Shown: positions 15,901 to 24,860, numbered from the stretch's first letter. The stretch is DNA of 64,000 nucleotides from Caulobacter hibisci (GCF_016135805.1 NZ_JADWOX010000024.1:1-64000), one strand, 5' to 3'. Numbers and translations are program-made. Notes: generated from the sequence alone by a model not told the origin.

Positions 15901-18798
15901 ATGACCTTCAAGATCTGGCTCGGCACGGCCTCCGCCGCCGCCCTGCTGACGGCGAGCCCGGCCCTGGCCGCGCCCGCCCAGAAGCCCGCCCTGGCCATTC
16001 CGGCCGGCGACCTGTCGACGGCCCTGCCGGCCTTCTCGCGCGCCACGGGCCTGCAGGTGCTGGCCGATCCGGCCCTGCTGGCCGGCAAGCGCACCGGCGG
16101 CGTGCGCGGCGAGGTCGACGCCGAGAGCGGCCTCGTCCAACTGCTGCGCGGCACCGGCCTGACCTACGTCCGCAACGGCGGCGCGGCGGTGCTGCGCCCG
16201 GCCGCCCAGAAGATCTCGACCGCCGCGACCCCGGTCGCCCGCGCCGAGGCCGCGTCGGCTCCGGCCGCCGCCGAGCCGGTCGCCGAAGAGCCGGCCACCG
16301 TCGAGGAGATCGTCGTCACCGGCGGCTTCGCCAGCTCGCTGGCCCGGGCCCTGGCCGACAAGCGCAAGGCCGCCAACGTCGTCGACGCCATCTCGGCCGA
16401 GGACATCGGCAAGTTCCCGTCCAACAACATCGCCGAGGCCCTGCAACGGGTGCCGGGCGTGGCCATCACCCGCGATCGCGGCGAGGGCCTGTTCGTCCGC
16501 GTGCGCGGCCTGGGTCCCAACTTCCAGATCGTCACCCTGAACGGCCGCAGCGCCGCGGTGAACGAGAACATGCGCGACAGCGGCCAGAGCGGCCGCCAGT
16601 TCCGCTTCGACACCCTGCCGTCCGAGCTGGTGGCCGGCGTCGAGGTCGGCAAGACCCCGCTGGCCTCGCTGGACGAAGGCGCGATCGGCGGCGTGGTCGA
16701 CATCAAGACCTTTCGCCCCCTGACCCTGGGCAAGAACACCATGGCCGCCTCGGTGACGGCCAGCCATCCGGAACTGGCCGGCAAGACCGACCCGCGCGCC
16801 TCGGGCCTGATCAGCTGGGTCAATGACGACAAGAGCTTCGGCGCCCTGCTGGCCCTGGTCTACGACCAGCGCACCCTGCGCCAGGACCGCGTCACCGGCG
16901 TGGGCTGGAGCTATGTCGACACCTCCACGACCCTGGGCAAGAGCCTGGCGGCGCAGGGGATCAACCTCTATCCGACCGCCATCCGCCCGACCCTCGAGCG
17001 CGAGGACCGCGAGCGCAAGGGCCTGGTGTTCTCGGCCCAGTATCGCCCGACCGACGCCACCGAGATCACCTTCGACGCCAGCTACACCCACCTGGACGAC
17101 CACTATGACGAGCTGACCTATTCGGTCGACCAGACGGTCTCGACCCTGGTGCCCGGCACGGCGGTGGTCCGCGACGGCACCCTGGTCGGCGGCACGGTCA
17201 CCTCGACCAGCCAGATCGGCCGCGAGGTCAGCGACCTGGCGCACGACAACCTGATGCTGGCCGTCAACGCCAAGCAGCGGATCGGCGAATGGACCTTCTC
17301 GGGCGACGCGGCCTATGCCCGCGCCTATTCGGAGACCTCCAAGCCGATCACCCGCACGCGCCTGCTGGGCACGATCGGCCAGACGACCTTCAACATGACC
17401 AAGGCCGACGACGAGGACCTGCCCAGCGTCACCCTGGCGACCACCAACCTGTCGAACCCCTCGCTGCTGCCGTTCCGCCGCATCGAGTACCGCGTCAACG
17501 ACTCGCTGGACCTGGAAAAGGCCCTGCAGGCCGACGCCGAGCGTCCGGTCGAATGGGGCCCGTTCAACCGCATCGCCTTCGGCGTGAAGTTCCGCGAGCG
17601 CGAGCGCACCTATAACCGCGCCGACATCAACTACACGACCAACCTGGCCGGCAAGTACTTCGACGCCAGCTATTTCGAGGCCTTCCCGGTCAGCGACTTC
17701 CTCGGCGACGTGGGCGGCAACCTGCCGCGCACCTGGGTCATGCCCAATCCCGAGAAGTTCTGGGCCCTGGCCGACAAGAGCCAGCTGGGCACCGCTCGCG
17801 CCGACAAGCGCAACTCCTACTTCGTGTCGGAAGAGATCCTGGCCGGCTACGCCCTGACCGACATCGACACCAAGATCGCCGAGCTGCCGCTGCGCGGCGA
17901 GGTCGGCGTGCGCGTGGCCAACACCAAGCAGGTCTCGGCCGGCCATGCCGACAACGGCAGCGCCGCCATCCCGGTGCGCTACGAGAAGAGCTATACCGAC
18001 GTGCTGCCGACGGCCAACTTCGCCCTCGACATCACCGACACCCTGCAGGCCCGCGTCGCGGTGGCCAAGGTGATCACCCGTCCGTCGCTGGCCGATCTGG
18101 CCCCGCGCCTGACGCTGAACTCGTCGGGCACGGTGCTGACGGCGGTGGGCGGCAATCCGGAGCTGAAGCCCTTCGAGGCCTGGCAGTACGACGCCACGCT
18201 GGAATGGTACTTCGCCCCCGGCAGCGCCCTGATCGCCGGCGCCTTCTACAAGGACATCACCACCTTCGTTTACAGCCAGAAGACCAACATCGTGGTCGAC
18301 GGCCAGACCTACCAGCTGACCTCGCCGACCAATGGCGGCAAGGCCAGCATCCAGGGCGTGGAGCTGGCCTACCAGCACCTGTTCAAGAACCTGCCCGCGC
18401 CGTTCGACGGGCTCGGCTTCCTGGCCAACTACACCTACACCGACACCGAGGCGACCTACTCGGCGACGCTGAAGGACCAGATGGTCAACGTCGCCAAGAA
18501 CAGCTTCAACCTGACCGGCTTCTACGAAAAGGACCGCATCGCGGCCCGGGCCAGCTACAGCTGGGTGGACGACGTGCTGCAGGACGTCGGCGGGGCGGGC
18601 CTGTCGGCCCTCAACGACGCGGCCTTCGGCTCGCTGGACGCCAGCATCAGCTACAAGATCACCCCGCAGATCACCGCGGCGCTGGAAGGCCAGAACCTGA
18701 CCGACGCGGCCCAGTGGCAGTTCGTCAAGGGCGGCTGGTTCGGCGGCTACACCAAGTACGGCCGCACGGTGAGCTTCGGCCTGCGGGCGAAGTTCTAG
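15901..18798 (+). CDS. TonB-dependent receptor with N-terminal signalling (STN) domain
   Basis: A 965-residue outer-membrane receptor of the transducer type. Signal peptide residues 1-23 (ending SPALAAPA) precede an STN domain (about 30-100: LAIPAGDLSTALPAFSRATGLQVLADPALLAGK), a linker, the TonB box EEIVVTGG (near residue 137), the plug (NVVDAISAEDIGKFPSNNIAEALQRVPGVAITRDRGEG) and the 22-strand barrel ending in FGLRAKF. The STN domain is what talks to FecR, so this gene, the FecR gene and the ECF sigma gene form one regulatory unit. The plug wording (IGKFPSNNIAEALQRVPGV) is that of the TIGR01782 Xanthomonas-Caulobacter receptor group, many of which import carbohydrates or other organics, so the ligand need not be iron. 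Confidence 0.94.
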   Translation: MTFKIWLGTASAAALLTASPALAAPAQKPALAIPAGDLSTALPAFSRATGLQVLADPALLAGKRTGGVRGEVDAESGLVQLLRGTGLTYVRNGGAAVLRPAAQKISTAATPVARAEAASAPAAAEPVAEEPATVEEIVVTGGFASSLARALADKRKAANVVDAISAEDIGKFPSNNIAEALQRVPGVAITRDRGEGLFVRVRGLGPNFQIVTLNGRSAAVNENMRDSGQSGRQFRFDTLPSELVAGVEVGKTPLASLDEGAIGGVVDIKTFRPLTLGKNTMAASVTASHPELAGKTDPRASGLISWVNDDKSFGALLALVYDQRTLRQDRVTGVGWSYVDTSTTLGKSLAAQGINLYPTAIRPTLEREDRERKGLVFSAQYRPTDATEITFDASYTHLDDHYDELTYSVDQTVSTLVPGTAVVRDGTLVGGTVTSTSQIGREVSDLAHDNLMLAVNAKQRIGEWTFSGDAAYARAYSETSKPITRTRLLGTIGQTTFNMTKADDEDLPSVTLATTNLSNPSLLPFRRIEYRVNDSLDLEKALQADAERPVEWGPFNRIAFGVKFRERERTYNRADINYTTNLAGKYFDASYFEAFPVSDFLGDVGGNLPRTWVMPNPEKFWALADKSQLGTARADKRNSYFVSEEILAGYALTDIDTKIAELPLRGEVGVRVANTKQVSAGHADNGSAAIPVRYEKSYTDVLPTANFALDITDTLQARVAVAKVITRPSLADLAPRLTLNSSGTVLTAVGGNPELKPFEAWQYDATLEWYFAPGSALIAGAFYKDITTFVYSQKTNIVVDGQTYQLTSPTNGGKASIQGVELAYQHLFKNLPAPFDGLGFLANYTYTDTEATYSATLKDQMVNVAKNSFNLTGFYEKDRIAARASYSWVDDVLQDVGGAGLSALNDAAFGSLDASISYKITPQITAALEGQNLTDAAQWQFVKGGWFGGYTKYGRTVSFGLRAKF

Positions 18799-18818
18799 GC
18801 GCCCTTTCCCCAACTGAT

Positions 18819-18906
18819 GTCATCGCCCGCTTCATGCGGGCGACCCAAGCAGAGCTTGCCGAATTTGGCAGGCCGCTTGGGTCGCCCGGACAAGCCGGGC
18901 GATGAC
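18819..18906. repeat. Family F palindromic repeat
   Basis: GTCATCGCCCG and CGGGCGATGAC are perfect inverted ends; inside, GGGCGACCCAAGC pairs with GCTTGGGTCGCCC. The whole 88 bases can fold into a long cruciform just after the receptor gene. Only one copy lies in the window. Confidence 0.8.
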
Positions 18907-19043
18907 TTTGGAGAAGGGGAGTAGTCATCTTCTGTCTACGGATCATTCCTGCTCGGCCTGGCGCCCGATAGGGCGGCCGGGGTCGGGTTCTGGCCGTGGG
19001 CGCGAAGCCTCCGCTTGACCTCCTCCAACCCGATCCCCTCACT
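18907..19043. other. Intergenic stretch without a coding region
   Basis: No reading frame with good codon bias is present. The stretch ends in a strong terminator hairpin (19044-19076) although no protein gene precedes it closely, so a short untranslated transcript could lie here. Confidence 0.35.
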
Positions 19044-19076
19044 GGCCCGCGCGATTCCGTTGTGCGGGCCGTTTTT
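19044..19076 (+). terminator. Terminator hairpin upstream of the acid phosphatase gene
   Basis: GGCCCGC (19044-19050) and GCGGGCC (19064-19070) form a 7-bp G+C stem, followed by GTTTTTT. It lies 18 bases before the phosphatase start, so it would either end an unseen small RNA or act as an attenuator for the phosphatase gene. Confidence 0.65.
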
Positions 19077-19094
19077 TGTTTTCCGGGAGTTTCG

Positions 19095-20354
19095 ATGCGC
19101 CTGATTGCCCGCCTTTCCGCCTTCGCGCTGGCCCTGTCGGTCGCCGCGCCGGCCGCCGCCCAGCAGCCCGGCGACACCCTGGAGAAGGTGGTGATCCTCA
19201 GCCGCCACGGCGTGCGCGCGGCGATGTCGAGCCCCGAGCGGCTGGAGACGGCCACCGCGAAGCCCTGGCCGCGCTTCGGCGTGCCGCCGGGCCACCTGAC
19301 GGCCAATGGCGGCGCGCTCTCGACCCTGTTCGGGAGCTACTACCGCGACCTCTACGCCAAGCAGGGCCTGCTGGCCGGCGCCGACTGCGGCGCGGTCTAT
19401 TACTGGGCCAATGTCACCCAGCGCACGATCGCCACGGCCAAGGCCCTGGGCGAGGGGCTGTCGCCCGGCTGCGCCGTCGACGTCCACACGGTGGGCGAGG
19501 GCAAGATCGACCCGCTGTTCGAGCCGGTGAAGGCCGGCGTCGCCAAGCCCGACCTGGCCTTGGCTCGCGCTTCGGTCGCCGGCCGGGTGGGCGGCAGCCT
19601 GGCCGCCTGGAGCGCCAGCCACGCCGACGCCATCGCCAGCCTCGACGAACTGCTGATGCAGTGCGACGCCGCCCCGTGCCCGAAGGCGCAGGGCAAGCGC
19701 CGCGTCTATGACGAGGCCCCGGCCTTCCTCGACGACGCCGACGAGACGGTGGGCATCGCCGGTCCCGAGGCGTTCGCGTCGGGCGTCACCGAAAGCCTGC
19801 TGATGGCCTGGGCCGACGGCCAGGACTTCGCCAGCCTCGGCTGGAAGGACCTGGATGAGGCCTCGCTGCTGCGGGTCTTCCCGCTGCACCAGGCCGAGTT
19901 CGACCTGCGCCTGCGCGCGCACGAGGTGGCCCGCACCGGCGCCGGCCATCTGGCGTCGCGCATCCTCGCCACGCTGGAGACCAAGCCCGGCAAGGACGCC
20001 ATGGGCGATCCGAAGGCCAAGATGGTTGTGATCGTCGGCCACGACGGCACCCTGGCCATGCTGGGCGGGCTGCTGGGCCTGGAATGGGCCGCGCCGGGCT
20101 ATCAGCCCAACCAGATCGCGCCGGGCGGCAACCTGGTGTTCGAACGCTGGAAGCGGGCCGACGGCGTCCGCGTGATCCGCGTGCGCTACGCGGTACAGAG
20201 CCTGTCGCAACTGCGGGAGAAGACGCCGCTGACCCTGGCGGCGCCGCCGGAGGCCTCGCCGATCTTCGTGCCGGGCTGCAGCCAGGCTGGGGCGGGGTAT
20301 GACTGCCCGGCGGAGAGGTTCGCTGCGGTGGTGAAGGGGGCGGTGGCGCGTTAG
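19095..20354 (+). CDS. Histidine acid phosphatase (phytase/AppA-like), periplasmic
   Basis: A 419-residue histidine phosphatase of branch 2, which hydrolyses phosphomonoesters such as phytate or glucose-1-phosphate. Signal peptide residues 1-22 (ending APAAAQ). The catalytic motif ILSRHGVRAAM places the phosphorylated His at residue 38; the usual proline of RHGxRxP is replaced by alanine. The proton-donor motif appears as VGHDGTLAML near residue 312. Cysteines (GADCGAVYY, GCSQAGAGYDC) fit periplasmic disulfides. GGGAG precedes the ATG at 19095. A terminator-like hairpin sits directly upstream. No operon partner is visible. Confidence 0.9.
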   Translation: MRLIARLSAFALALSVAAPAAAQQPGDTLEKVVILSRHGVRAAMSSPERLETATAKPWPRFGVPPGHLTANGGALSTLFGSYYRDLYAKQGLLAGADCGAVYYWANVTQRTIATAKALGEGLSPGCAVDVHTVGEGKIDPLFEPVKAGVAKPDLALARASVAGRVGGSLAAWSASHADAIASLDELLMQCDAAPCPKAQGKRRVYDEAPAFLDDADETVGIAGPEAFASGVTESLLMAWADGQDFASLGWKDLDEASLLRVFPLHQAEFDLRLRAHEVARTGAGHLASRILATLETKPGKDAMGDPKAKMVVIVGHDGTLAMLGGLLGLEWAAPGYQPNQIAPGGNLVFERWKRADGVRVIRVRYAVQSLSQLREKTPLTLAAPPEASPIFVPGCSQAGAGYDCPAERFAAVVKGAVAR

Positions 20355-20372
20355 GGGGAAGCTGACACCGAA

Positions 20373-20430
20373 CCCCTCTCTCATGGAGAGAGGGAGGGGC
20401 CCGCGCCGTAGGCGTGGGAGGGTGAGAGGG
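20373..20430 (+). repeat. Family A repeat, third copy
   Basis: Contains CTCTCTCATGGAGAGAGGG, GGGGCCCGCGCC and GTGGGAGGGTGAGAGGG, matching the elements around the DUF559 gene. It pairs with the inverted copy at 20498-20553. Confidence 0.8.
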
Positions 20431-20497
20431 TAGGCGAAGCCCCTGGACGATCTTGGCTCTGTTGCGGGCGATGTGCCGGCACGCCGGCTGAGGGTGT

Positions 20498-20553
20498 AAC
20501 CACTCACCCTCCCATGCTTCGCATGGGCCCCTCCCTCTCTCTAAGAGAGAGGG
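20498..20553 (-). repeat. Family A repeat, fourth copy (inverted)
   Basis: AACCACTCACCCTCCC followed by CCCCTCCCTCTCTCTAAGAG, the inverted form of the family. The 67 bases between copies three and four carry no gene, unlike the DUF559-bearing pair. Confidence 0.82.
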
Positions 20554-20598
20554 ACTTAAAGAGAAAAGGGGAGCGACCTTAGCCGCTCCCCATTGGCT

Positions 20599-22146
20599 CT
20601 AGTGCACGGCCGAGGTATCGGCGACCCGCGTCGGCTTCGGGGCCAGCCAGACGATCACGGCGGCGACCACGAACAGGGCGGCCATGGCCATGAACACCTG
20701 GTTGGTGGCCAGCATCACGCCCTGGCCCTGGACCAGGTTGTCCAGCGTGCCGCGCGCCTGGTCGGCGTTCATGCCCAGGCCCTTGAGCTGGTCCATGGTC
20801 TGGTCGGCGCCGTTCAGCACCCCCGACAGTTCGCTGTGGTTGCGGCTGGCGCTGTCGGCCCACACCGTGGTGACCATCGAGGTGGCGAAGGCCCCCGACA
20901 GCGTGCGGCAGAAGTTCATCAGACCGGCGGCGCTGGCGGTCTCCTCGACCCGGACGCTGGCCAGGGCCAGGGCGGTCACGGGGACGAAGAAGAACGGCAT
21001 GCCGAAGCCCTGGAACAGCAGCCAGTGGGCGATGTCGAAATAGCCCATCTGCGAATTGGCCTGGGCCCGGAAGAAGGTCATCAGGGCCATCCACATCAGG
21101 CCCAGGAAGACCAGGCGTCGGGCGTCGAACTTGGCCGACATGCCGGCCGCCAGCGGCGCGACCAGGACGGCGGTGACGCCGAGCAGGGCCGAGACGTAGC
21201 CGGCCCAGGTGGCGGTGTAGCCCATGTTCTGCTGCAGCCAGAGCGGGTTCAGCACATTGATGCCGAAGAAGGCTCCGAAGGCGACGCTGAGGGTTATGAC
21301 CGCCGCCGTGTAGCCCCGGTGACGGAAGACCCGCAGGTCGACGATCGGGCTTTCCTCGGTCAGCTCCCAGATCAGGAAGGCCACGAAGCCGACGGCCGCG
21401 ACGAGGGCCAGGCCGATGATCAGCGGCGAGGAGAACCAGTCGTGCTCCTTGCCCAGGTCCAGCATGATCTGCAGCGCGCCGACCCAGACGATCAGCAAAC
21501 CGAGGCCCACCAGGTCGACCTTGGCCTTGGCCAAAGGCGTCTCGTGCTGCTTGAGCAGCCGCCACGCGAACCACGAGCAGGCGATGGCGATCGGCACGTT
21601 GATCCAGAAGATGAAGGCCCAGCCGACGTTGTCGCAGAGCGCGCCGCCCAGGATCGGTCCGAGGATCGGGGCGATCAGGGTGGTCATGGCCCACAGGCCC
21701 GTGGCGGCGGCGGCGTACTTCTTGGGGAAGACGCGCAGCAGCAGGGTCTGGGACAGCGGCATCAGCGGGCCGCCGCAGGCGCCTTGCAGGATGCGGAACA
21801 GCACCAGCAGGCCCAGGGACGGCGCCAGGCCGCAGAGGAACGAGAAGATCCCGAAGCCGATCATGCCGGCGACGAACACCTTCACCGCGCCGAAACGGGC
21901 CGACAGCCAGCCGGTCAGCGGCACGACCACGGCCTCGGCCACGGCGTAGGAGGTGATCACCCACGTGCCCTGGCTGGGCGAGACGCCCAGGGCGCCGGCG
22001 ATGTTCGACACCGAGACGTTGGCGATGGTGGTGTCGAGCACCACCAGGAAGTTGGCCGCCGCCAGCACCAGGCCGGCGAAGATCATCGCCGCGCCGCTGA
22101 GCGGCGCGGGTTCGGACGCCGCGCGAGCGGCCTGAGCGGTTGCCAT
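20599..22146 (-). CDS. DHA2-family MFS drug exporter (EmrB-like)
   Basis: A 515-residue proton-driven exporter with 14 predicted membrane helices. Recognisable segments are FLVVLDTTIANVSVSNIAGALGVSPSQGTWVITSYAVAEAV (helix 1-2 with motif D1), GWLSARFGAVKVFVAG (motif A), ILQGACGGPLMPLSQ and the antiporter motif LIAPILGPILGGALCDNVGWAFIFWINVPI. It is the last gene of a nodT-emrA-emrB operon, 30 bases after emrA, and would pass substrates to the adaptor and outer-membrane channel encoded upstream. Substrates are likely hydrophobic toxins. Confidence 0.94.
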   Translation of the reverse strand: MATAQAARAASEPAPLSGAAMIFAGLVLAAANFLVVLDTTIANVSVSNIAGALGVSPSQGTWVITSYAVAEAVVVPLTGWLSARFGAVKVFVAGMIGFGIFSFLCGLAPSLGLLVLFRILQGACGGPLMPLSQTLLLRVFPKKYAAAATGLWAMTTLIAPILGPILGGALCDNVGWAFIFWINVPIAIACSWFAWRLLKQHETPLAKAKVDLVGLGLLIVWVGALQIMLDLGKEHDWFSSPLIIGLALVAAVGFVAFLIWELTEESPIVDLRVFRHRGYTAAVITLSVAFGAFFGINVLNPLWLQQNMGYTATWAGYVSALLGVTAVLVAPLAAGMSAKFDARRLVFLGLMWMALMTFFRAQANSQMGYFDIAHWLLFQGFGMPFFFVPVTALALASVRVEETASAAGLMNFCRTLSGAFATSMVTTVWADSASRNHSELSGVLNGADQTMDQLKGLGMNADQARGTLDNLVQGQGVMLATNQVFMAMAALFVVAAVIVWLAPKPTRVADTSAVH

Positions 22147-22176
22147 GACGGCGGTCCTTACTCGGAAGGAAGTGGC

Positions 22177-23322
22177 TTAGTCGCGGGTGTCGATCGTGGC
22201 CTTCATCGACAGGCCGATCCGCAGCGGGTGAGCCTTGAGGTCGGCCGGGTCGATGGCGACGCGGACGGGCAGGCGCTGCACGACCTTGATCCAGTTGCCG
22301 GTGGCGTTCTGGGCCGGGATCAGGGCGAAGGCCGCCCCGGTGCCGCCCGACAGGCCGGCGACCTTGCCGTGATAGGTCACCGAGCCGCCGTAGAGGTCGG
22401 CTTCCAGCTCGACCGGCTGGCCGATCTTGACCTTGCGCAGCTGGCCTTCCTTGAAGTTGGCGTCGACATAGGCCGCGCCGACCGGAACGACCTGCATCAC
22501 CGGCGCGCCGGCGGCGACCTTCTGGCCGATCTGCACGCTGCGCTTGGCCACGACGCCGTCGATCGGCGCGCGGATCACGGTGCGCGACAGGTCGAGCCTT
22601 GCCTGCTCGACCTTGGCGCGGGCGGCGGCGACTTCCGGATTGGTTTCGACGCTGGCGCCGTCGGTCAGCACGGCGTTGGCGGCCAGCGAGCCGGCGGCGG
22701 CGAGGCGGTTGGCCTGCGCCTGGGCCTGCGAGGCCTTGGCCGAGGCGAAGGCGGCCTGGGCGTTGGCGAAGGCGTTCTGGGCGCGGGTCAGCTCGTCGCC
22801 CGAGACGGCGCCGGTGGCGGCCAGGGCCTTGCGGCGGTCGAGATCGACGCGGGCGCGGTCGAGGTCGGCCTGGGCCGAGGTCAGGCTGGCGGCGGCGCGG
22901 GCCTGGTCGGCGTCGCGGGCGGTGATCTGGGCGGCCAGGCTCTGGTCGGTGGCGAGATAGCCGCGCACCCGGCGCTCGGCGCGGGAAAGGTCGGCCTGGG
23001 CGGAAGCGAGGGTGATGCGGGCGTCGCTGTCGTCGAGCACGACCAGCACGTCGCCCTGCTTGACGACCTGGGTGTCGTGGACGGCAACGCTGCGCACCGG
23101 GCCGCCGACCAGCGGCGTCACCTGGGCGACGTCGGCGCCGACATAGGCGTTGTCGGTCTCGACATGGTGCGAGCCGACCAGGGCGTAGTAGGCGCCATAG
23201 CCGGCGCCGGCGACGACGATGACGGCGGCGAGGCCGGCGAACAGCTTCTTGCGCTTGGCGCCGGCGGCCTTTTGCGAGGCGGCCTGGGCTTGGGCGTCGG
23301 CGGAGGCTTCGGAATCGAACAT
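22177..23322 (-). CDS. HlyD-family periplasmic adaptor (EmrA-like)
   Basis: A 381-residue membrane-fusion protein. A single N-terminal helix (LFAGLAAVIVVAGAGYGAYYALVG, about residues 27-50) anchors it; then HHVETDNAYVGADVAQVTPLVGGPV begins the lipoyl domain, an alpha-helical hairpin follows (about residues 100-210, coiled coil rich in Ala/Gln/Arg), then the second lipoyl half (IRAPIDGVVAKRSVQIGQKVAAG) and beta-barrel domain (AYVDANFKEGQLRKVKIGQPVELEADLYGG). It lies between the outer-membrane factor gene and emrB with short gaps, so the three form one pump. Confidence 0.94.
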   Translation of the reverse strand: MFDSEASADAQAQAASQKAAGAKRKKLFAGLAAVIVVAGAGYGAYYALVGSHHVETDNAYVGADVAQVTPLVGGPVRSVAVHDTQVVKQGDVLVVLDDSDARITLASAQADLSRAERRVRGYLATDQSLAAQITARDADQARAAASLTSAQADLDRARVDLDRRKALAATGAVSGDELTRAQNAFANAQAAFASAKASQAQAQANRLAAAGSLAANAVLTDGASVETNPEVAAARAKVEQARLDLSRTVIRAPIDGVVAKRSVQIGQKVAAGAPVMQVVPVGAAYVDANFKEGQLRKVKIGQPVELEADLYGGSVTYHGKVAGLSGGTGAAFALIPAQNATGNWIKVVQRLPVRVAIDPADLKAHPLRIGLSMKATIDTRD

Positions 23323-23345
23323 GGGGGGATGCTCCGGGAAACGTG

Positions 23346-24776
23346 TCAGGCGGCGCGGTAGCCGCCGCCGAGGGCGCGCACGAGCGCCACGTCGAGGGTG
23401 AAGGCGCGGGTCTCGAGGTCGGCGAGGGTCCGCTGGTTGGCGATCAGGGCGTCCTCGGCGGTGAGGACGTCGAGATAGGTGGCCAGGCCCCCGCGATAGC
23501 GCTGCAGGGCGATGTCGTGGGCGGCCGAGGAGGCGGCGACGGCCTTGCGGCTTTCGCCCAGGCGGGCGTCGAGGGCGCGGGCGCTGACGGCGGCGTCTGC
23601 GACGTCCATCAGGGCCTGCGAGACCGCGCCGTTGTAGCTGGCGACGGCGGCGTCGTAGTCGGCCGCGGCGCCGCGATAGCCGGCCCGCAGCGCGCCGCCC
23701 TGGAAGATCGGCAGGCGGATAGCCGGGCCGAACGAGCCGATGCGCGAACCGCTGTTGGTCAACATGTCCAGGCCCAGCGACTGCTGGCCGAAATAGGCCG
23801 AGAGGTCGACGTTGGGGTAGAACTCGGCCTTGGCCTTCTTGACGCTCTGGGCGGCGGCCTCGGCCCGAAGGCGGGCGGCGACCACGTCGGGGCGGCGGCC
23901 GATCAGGTCGGCCGACAGGTTCCGCGGCAGGCCGAAGGCCTTCAGCGTGCCGACCTGCGGACGGGCCAGGGCCAGGCCGCGATCGGGACCGGCGCCCAGC
24001 AGGGCGGCCAGGCGGTTGCGGGTCAGGCCCAGGGACTCGTCGGCGGCGGCCAGTTGAGCCCGCGCCGAGGAGAGGGCGGCCTTCGACTGCTCGGCCGCGC
24101 CCTGGTTCTCCAGGCCGTTGGCGGCCCGGTCGGCGGTCAGCCTGGCGGTCTGTTCGCGCGTGTTGACCGCGTCCTGCGCGGCGTCGCGGTCGGCGAAAAG
24201 TTGGGCCAGATCGGCATAGGCGGCGGCGACATTAGTCGACAGCACCAGGCGCGTCTCGGCCGCTTCGGCCTTGGACGCCTCGGCCTGCGAGGTGGCGGCG
24301 GCCAGGGCCGCGCGGTTCTTGCCGAAGAAGTCGAGCTCCCAGGCGAAGTCCAGCGTGGCGCGGCCGCTGTCGTTATAGCCCTTGGGCACGTAGGCCGCCG
24401 GGAAGCCGTTGTGATAGCTCTGCTTGACCGAAGCGTAAGATGCGTTGGCCGACAGGCTGGGCAGGGTCGCCGCGCGGGCCTGGCCGGCGAGCGCTTGCGC
24501 CTTGGCGACACGGGCCTGGGCGACGGCCAGGTCGGGCGAACCGGCCAGGGCTTCCTCGATCAGGGCGTCGAGCTGGGCGTCGCCATAGGCGGCCCACCAG
24601 CGGTCGGTCGGCCAGTCGGCGGCGGGAGCGGCCAGGCTTTGCTGCGACGCATAGGCGTCGGGCGCCTTGATCGCCTGGGCCGGCGGCAGGGTCGGCACGG
24701 CCGCGCAGCCTGCCAGGGCCGAGGTCGCGAGCAGGGCCGCGAGGGATGTTTTCAGGGGGAGGGACAAGTGCGCCAT
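23346..24776 (-). CDS. NodT-family outer-membrane efflux lipoprotein (OprM/TolC-like)
   Basis: A 476-residue outer-membrane channel. The lipoprotein signal ends in LATSALAGCAAVP, making Cys near residue 23 the lipidation site. Two OEP repeats are visible, with conserved AYASVKQSYHN, LDFAWELDFFGKNRAALAAA, LLGAGPDRGLALARP, LPRNLSADLIGRRPDVVAARLRAEAA and SRIGSFGPAIRLPIFQGG. ATG at 24776 is preferred; another ATG at 24794 would add 6 residues and sit at the operator edge. It is the first gene of the efflux operon, divergent from a TetR regulator, with an operator just upstream. Confidence 0.94.
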   Translation of the reverse strand: MAHLSLPLKTSLAALLATSALAGCAAVPTLPPAQAIKAPDAYASQQSLAAPAADWPTDRWWAAYGDAQLDALIEEALAGSPDLAVAQARVAKAQALAGQARAATLPSLSANASYASVKQSYHNGFPAAYVPKGYNDSGRATLDFAWELDFFGKNRAALAAATSQAEASKAEAAETRLVLSTNVAAAYADLAQLFADRDAAQDAVNTREQTARLTADRAANGLENQGAAEQSKAALSSARAQLAAADESLGLTRNRLAALLGAGPDRGLALARPQVGTLKAFGLPRNLSADLIGRRPDVVAARLRAEAAAQSVKKAKAEFYPNVDLSAYFGQQSLGLDMLTNSGSRIGSFGPAIRLPIFQGGALRAGYRGAAADYDAAVASYNGAVSQALMDVADAAVSARALDARLGESRKAVAASSAAHDIALQRYRGGLATYLDVLTAEDALIANQRTLADLETRAFTLDVALVRALGGGYRAA

Positions 24777-24794
24777 CGAATTGCTCGATATCAA

Positions 24795-24810
24795 ACCGTA
24801 CAGGACGGTC
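24795..24810. promoter_or_regulatory. TetR operator copy 1, at the nodT-emrAB promoter
   Basis: ACCGTACAGGACGGTC contains ACCGT and ACGGT as perfect inverted arms around a 5-base spacer. It lies directly downstream of a -10-like TATTTA (minus strand, 24816-24811), so a bound repressor would block nodT transcription. It shares GTACAG and CGGTC with copy 2 exactly 50 bases away. Confidence 0.65.
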
Positions 24811-24839
24811 TAAATATAACTTGACGTGACGGCGTCAAG
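24811..24839. promoter_or_regulatory. Back-to-back divergent promoters with paired TTGACG boxes
   Basis: CTTGACG (24820-24826) and CGTCAAG (24833-24839) are a perfect inverted repeat. Each arm contains TTGACG, the Caulobacter-type -35 hexamer, one reading toward nodT (-10 TATTTA at 24816-24811, 16-base spacer) and one toward tetR. The symmetry is therefore explained by overlapping promoters. Confidence 0.55.
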
Positions 24840-24844
24840 CGAAA

Positions 24845-24860
24845 AGTGTACAGTCCGGTC
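24845..24860. promoter_or_regulatory. TetR operator copy 2, at the tetR promoter
   Basis: AGTGTACAGTCCGGTC matches copy 1 at 12 of 16 positions and in the same orientation. It lies at the position expected for the -10/start region of the divergent tetR promoter, suggesting autoregulation. Confidence 0.55.

Noticed and set aside
18907..19080. Known riboswitch or stable RNA (FMN, cobalamin, SRP, tmRNA)
   Set aside because: None of the conserved core blocks of these RNAs could be found; only the terminator stands out.
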